From: Pseudomonadota bacterium
GTDB lineage: Bacteria > Pseudomonadota > Gammaproteobacteria > Acidithiobacillales > Acidithiobacillaceae
Direction of reading: 5' to 3'
Assembly: GCA_021794385.1 (NCBI GenBank)
Contig: JAJYQY010000102.1
Location: 1 to 48,845, forward strand
DNA: 48,845 nucleotides
The notes below the pieces were generated by a model that was not told where the DNA came from, ran no database searches, and saw only the letters and a program-made list of their open reading frames with translations. Positions within the stretch are counted from its first letter, which is position 1. Every line of letters starts with the position of its first letter. The position numbers and the translations under genes were made by a program. Shown here piece by piece: positions 44,740 through 48,845 of the stretch.

Positions 44740-47235
44740 TCAGCCTCCGGCCCTCGCCGCCAGTGGATCCAGGTGCCAGATATCGGCATTGTATTGGGCG
44801 ATGGTGCGGTCGCTGGAGAAGCCGCCGCTGGCGGCGGTGTTGAGGATGCTGAGCCGCAGCCAGTGGGCCTGATCCTGCCAGGCGCCAGCCACTTCGCGCT
44901 GGACCAGTTTGTAGCTGGTGAAGTCCGCCGCCACCATCCAGGGGTCATGGGGATGGAGCAGGGCAGCGATGAGGGGGTCAAAAATGCCGGGCTCAAACTG
45001 GTTGAAATAGCCGCTTTGCAAGAGTTGCACCACGCGCTGCAGATCCGGGTCGGCCCGGAGATAGAGCCGGGGGTCGTAATGGGGACGGAGTTTTGCGACC
45101 TCGCCGGCATTGAGGCCGAAAAGGAAGAAATGGTCATGGCCGACGGCCTCGCGGATCTCGATATTGGCGCCGTCCAGAGTGCCGATGGTGATGGCCCCGT
45201 TCATCATGAATTTCATGTTGCCGGTGCCCGAGGCTTCCTTGCCGGCGGTGGAGATCTGCTCCGAGAGATCCGTGCCGGCACAGATCCGCTCCATCACCGA
45301 TACCCGATAATCCGGCAGGAAGGCCACGCGCAGGAGGCCCTCGGTGGCGGGGTCGGCATTGATGACCGCGGCCAGGTTGTTGATCAGCTTGATGCTGCGC
45401 TTGGCCATGAAATAGCCCGGTGCGGCCTTGCCGGCGAAGAGCACATTGCGTGGCGTGATCTCCGCTCCATCGCCGCGCTTGATGAGGTCATAGAGGTGGA
45501 TGACATGGAGGGCATTGAGCAGTTGCCGCTTGTATTCGTGGATGCGCTTGACCTGGACGTCGAAGAGGGCGCTGGGGTCGAAGCGCACGCCCGTGTGGGC
45601 ATGGACGAGCTCCGCCAGGCGAGCCTTGTTGTCATGGCGCACGGCGCCCCAATGTCGGCGAAAGTCCGCGTCTTCGGCGGCGGGGGCCAGGGCCTGCAGG
45701 GCGGTGAGATCGCGTTTCCAGGTGTCGCCGATGCGGCTGGAGATCAGGGCCGAGAGGCCCGGATTGGCCCACTGCAGCCAGCGTCTTGGTGTCACGCCGT
45801 TGGTTTTATTGTTGAACTTTTCCGGCCAGAGGGCATGGAAGTCGGCAAAGAGTTCCTGTTGCAGGAGTTTGGTGTGCAATGCGGCCACGCCGTTGACGGA
45901 AAAGCTCCCCACCACCGCCAGATGGGCCATGCGCACCATGGGCTCGGCACCTTCTTCGATGATGGACAGGCGACGCAGGCGTCCGGTATCGCCGGGCCAG
46001 TGCCGGGCCACGTCGGTGAGAAAACGGGCGTTGATCTCGAAGACGATCTCCAGCAGGCGCGGCAGCAGTTGCCGAAAGAGCCGGACCGGCCATTTTTCCA
46101 GGGCCTCGGGCAGGAGGGTATGGTTGGTGTAGGCCATGGTTTTCCGGGTGATGGCCCAGGCTTGGTTCCAACCCAGGCCGTGCTCGTCCATGAGCAGACG
46201 CATGAGCTCGGGGACGGCACAACTGGGGTGGGTGTCGTTGAGCTGGAAGCAGTGATGGTCGGCAAAATGGCTGAAATCGTGGCCGTGCTCGGTGATCCAG
46301 TCGGAGAGCACGTCCTGGAGGCTCGCCGAAGCGAGAAAATACTGCTGGCGCAGGCGCAGTTCCTTGCCGTTTTCGCTGCTATCGTTGGGGTAGAGGACCA
46401 TGCTGATATGCTCGGCGGCATTCTTGGCCGCTACCGCCTCGGGGTAGGCGCCGGCGTTGAACTCACCGAGATCGAAGACATCCGTGGCCGCGGCCCGCCA
46501 CAAGCGCAGGGTGTTGACCATTTCGTTGCGATAACCGGGAATGGGGATGTCATAGGGCACGGCCAACACGTCGTTGCAGTCCACCCAGCGAAAGCGCTGC
46601 CGCCCCTGATCGTCGTGGAAGGGCTCGCTGCGCCCCCCAAAATGAATGGGCCGCACCCGGTCCGGCCGTTGCAGCTCCCAGGGATAACCATCTTTGAGCC
46701 AGTGGTCGGGTTCTTCGATCTGTTCGCCGTTGATGATCTCCTGGCGAAACATGCCGTAGGCATAGCGGATGCCATAGCCCGTTACCGGCAGGCGCAAGGT
46801 GGCGCAACTATCGAGAAAACAGGCCGCGAGCCGGCCCAGGCCACCGTTGCCCAGGCCCGCGTCATGCTCCATTTCCATGATGTCCGCCAGTTCCAGCCCT
46901 TCCTGGGCGAGGGCCTGCGCGGCGCTCTCTTCCAGCCCGAGGTTGAGCAGGGCATTGCCCAGGCTGCGGCCGAGGAGGAATTCCATGGAGAGATAAAAGG
47001 TGCGTTTGCTGCGTTGCTTGCGGCGCAGGCTTTCGCTCGCCTTCCAGCGCTCCACCAGGCGATCCCGCAGGCTCATGGCCAATGCGGTGTAGAGGTGCGG
47101 AGAAATCGTGCCTTCCCGATCCCGTCCCAGGGTGCGCAGGAAGTAATGGCGCAGATCCTTGCACAGGCTATCTGCGTCCATGCCGAGGGCGGGCAGGCCG
47201 CAGGCGCTGGTGGCGGGGTAGATATCAGCGGGCAT
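44740..47235 (-). CDS. glgP: Glycogen/starch/alpha-glucan phosphorylase
   Basis: PLP enzyme that releases glucose-1-phosphate from glycogen. The 831-residue product has the N-terminal FYLSMEFLLGRSLGNALLNLG, the substrate block HDAGLGNGGLGRLAACFLDS, DTHPSCAVPELMRLL, and the PLP-lysine signature EASGTGNMKFMMNGA (Lys675). Start at the ATG with AAGGA six bases upstream; a TTG two codons earlier is in frame. It is divergent from the host-attachment gene and upstream of gpmI on the same strand, which fits glucan use feeding lower glycolysis. No other glycogen genes are in the window. Confidence 0.96.
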   Translation of the reverse strand: MPADIYPATSACGLPALGMDADSLCKDLRHYFLRTLGRDREGTISPHLYTALAMSLRDRLVERWKASESLRRKQRSKRTFYLSMEFLLGRSLGNALLNLGLEESAAQALAQEGLELADIMEMEHDAGLGNGGLGRLAACFLDSCATLRLPVTGYGIRYAYGMFRQEIINGEQIEEPDHWLKDGYPWELQRPDRVRPIHFGGRSEPFHDDQGRQRFRWVDCNDVLAVPYDIPIPGYRNEMVNTLRLWRAAATDVFDLGEFNAGAYPEAVAAKNAAEHISMVLYPNDSSENGKELRLRQQYFLASASLQDVLSDWITEHGHDFSHFADHHCFQLNDTHPSCAVPELMRLLMDEHGLGWNQAWAITRKTMAYTNHTLLPEALEKWPVRLFRQLLPRLLEIVFEINARFLTDVARHWPGDTGRLRRLSIIEEGAEPMVRMAHLAVVGSFSVNGVAALHTKLLQQELFADFHALWPEKFNNKTNGVTPRRWLQWANPGLSALISSRIGDTWKRDLTALQALAPAAEDADFRRHWGAVRHDNKARLAELVHAHTGVRFDPSALFDVQVKRIHEYKRQLLNALHVIHLYDLIKRGDGAEITPRNVLFAGKAAPGYFMAKRSIKLINNLAAVINADPATEGLLRVAFLPDYRVSVMERICAGTDLSEQISTAGKEASGTGNMKFMMNGAITIGTLDGANIEIREAVGHDHFFLFGLNAGEVAKLRPHYDPRLYLRADPDLQRVVQLLQSGYFNQFEPGIFDPLIAALLHPHDPWMVAADFTSYKLVQREVAGAWQDQAHWLRLSILNTAASGGFSSDRTIAQYNADIWHLDPLAARAGG

Positions 47236-47421
47236 GGGCAATCCTTGGGGGCAGAGTCATTACACTGAAAACTACCAGAATGCCGGGGAGAAGGGGAGGC
47301 CTTGGTTTTTAGCAGGCAGATACCCATACTCCAGACAAGGGGGTAAGGCGCGCCGCCCGCCGTGCGTCGCCTCCGGGCTTGGTATCGCGTTTTTGGTTCA
47401 CACAAATGAAGGGGTAAGCAC

Positions 47422-47868
47422 ATGACCAGCACCTGGGTATTGGTAAGCAACGCCGCCGAGGCACGACTTTTTCTCAATGAAGGCTGCGGCAAGGGTTTGC
47501 AACTGGTCCGCGACTGGGAACATCCCGATAGTCGCAAGCACGAGGGGGATCTCGTCACGGATGGCGCGAGTCGTATCCAGCAAAGCGACGGCCGCGGTGC
47601 GCGCTCCTCCATCCAGTGGGAGACCAGCCCCAAGGAAACGGAAATGCAGCGCTTCGCCGCGGAACTGGTGGAATACCTCGCGGCAGGGCGGGTGGCCGGA
47701 ACATTTCGTCACCTGGTCCTGGTGGCGCCGCCGCATTTTCTGGGTCTGCTTCGGGAAAAAATGGATGCCGCCACCAGCGCCACGGTGCGCGCCACCTTGA
47801 ACAAGGACTATAGCCAGGAAACCGTGCCGGACCTGGTGGAGCGCCTCGCCAATGTGGTGTGTCCCTGA
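47422..47868 (+). CDS. Host attachment protein family (PF10116-like)
   Basis: The 148-residue product resembles the family annotated as host attachment protein, whose name comes from one plant-associated bacterium and probably does not describe its role here. Recognisable blocks are WVLVSNAAEARLFLNEG (about 5-21), HPDSRKHEGDLVTDGAS, the central SSIQWETSPKETEMQRFAAELVEYL and LVLVAPPHFLGLLREKM. The fold is related to eRF1-like domains by family knowledge; ligand unknown. It has GGGG upstream but no strong ribosome site. It precedes a rhodanese gene by 16 bases, so the two are probably cotranscribed. Confidence 0.82.
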   Translation: MTSTWVLVSNAAEARLFLNEGCGKGLQLVRDWEHPDSRKHEGDLVTDGASRIQQSDGRGARSSIQWETSPKETEMQRFAAELVEYLAAGRVAGTFRHLVLVAPPHFLGLLREKMDAATSATVRATLNKDYSQETVPDLVERLANVVCP

Positions 47869-47884
47869 ACCGGAGAAAGGACCC

Positions 47885-48274
47885 ATGGCAAAATCCTTGG
47901 GGGACTATATCCGCGAAGCGCGTCGGCAGATCCGCGAAATCGACTGCGACACCCTGGAAGACTGGCTGCGCAGCCGTGACGATGTCCTGGTCGTGGACGT
48001 GCGGGAAGCGGACGAGTATCTGGAGGGGCATTTGCCCGATGCCATCCTGGTGCCGCGGGGCAATATCGAGGCCCTGGCCGATCCCGATTACGGGCATTGT
48101 CATCCGCAACTGGCCGCAGCCCGGGATCGGCCCGTGGTGCTCTACTGCACCAGCGGGACGCGCTCGGCACTGGCCGCCGTTACCCTCCAGGAAATGGGCT
48201 TTGCCCAGGTCTACAACCTGGCGGGTGGCCTGGAGGTCTGGGATGCCGAAGACAAGCCGGTGACGAGCGGCTGA
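47885..48274 (+). CDS. Rhodanese-like sulfurtransferase (second copy)
   Basis: A 129-residue single-domain rhodanese with a helical N-terminal extension (about 1-30). Diagnostic blocks are VLVVDVREADEYLEGHLPDAILVPRGNIE, active loop CTSGTRS with Cys88, and VYNLAGGLEVWD. The loop differs from the CRTGGRS of the copy at the other end of the window, so the substrates may differ. The start has AAAGGA upstream. It follows the host-attachment gene closely; after it comes a REP-type palindrome that may end the transcript. Confidence 0.88.
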   Translation: MAKSLGDYIREARRQIREIDCDTLEDWLRSRDDVLVVDVREADEYLEGHLPDAILVPRGNIEALADPDYGHCHPQLAAARDRPVVLYCTSGTRSALAAVTLQEMGFAQVYNLAGGLEVWDAEDKPVTSG

Positions 48275-48353
48275 GGCCGGTTCCGGCGGTTGGCCCCGCC
48301 ACCCGCTGTCAACGTGGAACAACGATCGGTCAAATCCCGGCGCGCGCATCCCA

Positions 48354-48425
48354 GTAGGAGCGGCCCATGGCCGCGACCTTCTCGGGCGTCGGCGCTGGTG
48401 GTCGCGGCCATGGGCCACTCCTGCC
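48354..48425. repeat. REP/REPIN-type palindrome with GTAG head
   Basis: A 23-bp inverted repeat (AGGAGCGGCCCATGGCCGCG... / ...GGGCCACTCCT, one mismatch) flanks a 21-base loop (arms 48356-48378 and 48400-48422). The left unit is preceded by GT, giving the GTAG head of many REP sequences; the right unit reads GCAG. This is the architecture of two REPs in head-to-head orientation (REPIN). It lies between convergent genes, the usual place. No second copy was seen in the window. Confidence 0.7.
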
Positions 48426-48485
48426 GGTCGTGAGGGCCGTTTCCTGATGGCGGGTGCGCCGGAAGCCTGTCCGTTGGCTGAAGCT

Positions 48486-48845
48486 TCAGTCCAGGGAGTG
48501 ACCGAAGTTCTCCCGAAAACGGGCGCTGAATTCGGCCCAGGTGAAGTGATGGTTCTGGGTGCCTGCCGTTTCGATCTTGTAGGCGCCCATCAGGGAGGCG
48601 ATGCGCCCGCTGGTCTCCCAGTCCAATCCCCTGTCCAGACCAAAGAGCAGGCCGGCGCGGTAGGCATCGCCACAGCCGGTGGGGTCCGTGACGGCCATGG
48701 GTCGGGCCGCTGGGATGTGGATCTCCCGACCGTCGGTATGGATGACGGAACCGTGTTCGCCGCGGGTGATCACCAGCGCGCGCAGGCGCTGGCTGAGGGC
48801 GGCGGTGCTCAAGCCCGTACGCGCCTCCACCAGCTTGCATTCATA
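48486..48845 (-). CDS. PfkB-family carbohydrate/nucleoside kinase, N-terminus missing
   Basis: The last 119 codons of a ribokinase-type sugar or nucleoside kinase; the gene runs off the window, so its start is not visible. Visible motifs are the YECKLVEARTGLS start of the segment, VITRGEHGSVIHTDG, and the anion-hole/catalytic motif DPTGCGDAYRAGLLFGL with the family's base aspartate in GCGD. Adenosine kinase-like proteins and general sugar kinases share these features, and the substrate cannot be told from this part. It converges on the rhodanese gene across the REP element. Confidence 0.85.
   Translation of the reverse strand, partial: YECKLVEARTGLSTAALSQRLRALVITRGEHGSVIHTDGREIHIPAARPMAVTDPTGCGDAYRAGLLFGLDRGLDWETSGRIASLMGAYKIETAGTQNHHFTWAEFSARFRENFGHSLD

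Noticed and set aside
44542-47268. 908-codon frame antisense to glgP
   Set aside because: Antisense shadow of a fully conserved enzyme gene.
1-48845. tRNA, rRNA or CRISPR array
   Set aside because: No T-loop/anticodon arrangement, rRNA segment or regularly spaced short repeats were seen; the only repeats are the hairpin family and one REP palindrome.

Overview
The window is a GC-rich (roughly 60-65% by eye), densely packed bacterial chromosome segment carrying core genes of a Gram-negative proteobacterium: lipopolysaccharide and Lol lipoprotein-export genes, RpoS, GlnA behind a sigma-54/NtrC-type promoter, and ClpS/ClpA. Gene content and order (surE-pcm-rpoS, alaC-hom-thrC, recJ-prfB-lysS, lol-comEC-exbBD-lpxK-kdsB) fit the gamma/beta boundary. 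My best guess is an Acidithiobacillia member such as Acidithiobacillus, but this rests on family resemblance only. No rRNA, tRNA, CRISPR array, phage or transposase gene was seen.

Layout. 1-5292 (minus): leuS-lptE-holA-proA run, with proA cut by the window edge. 5293-6163: gene-free leader and AT-rich region. 6164-9488: a secreted DUF4168 protein, an Fpg/Nei-like protein lacking the usual catalytic residues, a rhodanese and a CDF metal transporter with a tandem C-terminal domain. 9489-11125: NtrC box, sigma-54 promoter, glnA and terminator. 11158-14761: a DUF4124 protein and surE-pcm-rpoS, bracketed by two copies of a 195-198 bp hairpin repeat. 14781-18953: a Mth938-like protein (minus) and alaC-hom-thrC. 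18953-24634: an RpfE-like protein, a third copy of the repeat, recJ, prfB with its programmed frameshift, and lysS. 24631-34777: lolC-lolD, DUF2062 (minus), comEC, exbB-exbD, a DUF374 acyltransferase, a divergent WaaA-like protein, lpxK, trm112-like, kdsB and ppa. 34939-35298: a small protein of unknown function. 35408-38466 (minus): clpS-clpA followed by a cyanase gene broken by one stop codon. 38615-47235 (minus): parvulin, DJ-1/PfpI, ctpA, envC, gpmI, glgP. 47422-48845: a host-attachment-family protein, a second rhodanese, a REP-type palindrome and a truncated PfkB kinase.

The most unusual signal is the dispersed repeat (11158-11355, 14567-14761, 20008-20205 inverted). Each copy has a core of exactly 132 nt. 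The core is flanked by 31-34 nt arms that differ between copies yet stay self-complementary within a copy. All three copies sit directly against gene ends or starts. Other points worth checking are the Fpg-family protein without catalytic Pro/Glu/Lys, a WaaA-like protein in the lpxK cluster that has lost the family's catalytic motif, a Cys-rich insertion in ThrC, a ComEC whose C-terminal metallo-beta-lactamase-type domain has no metal motif, and the interrupted cyanase.
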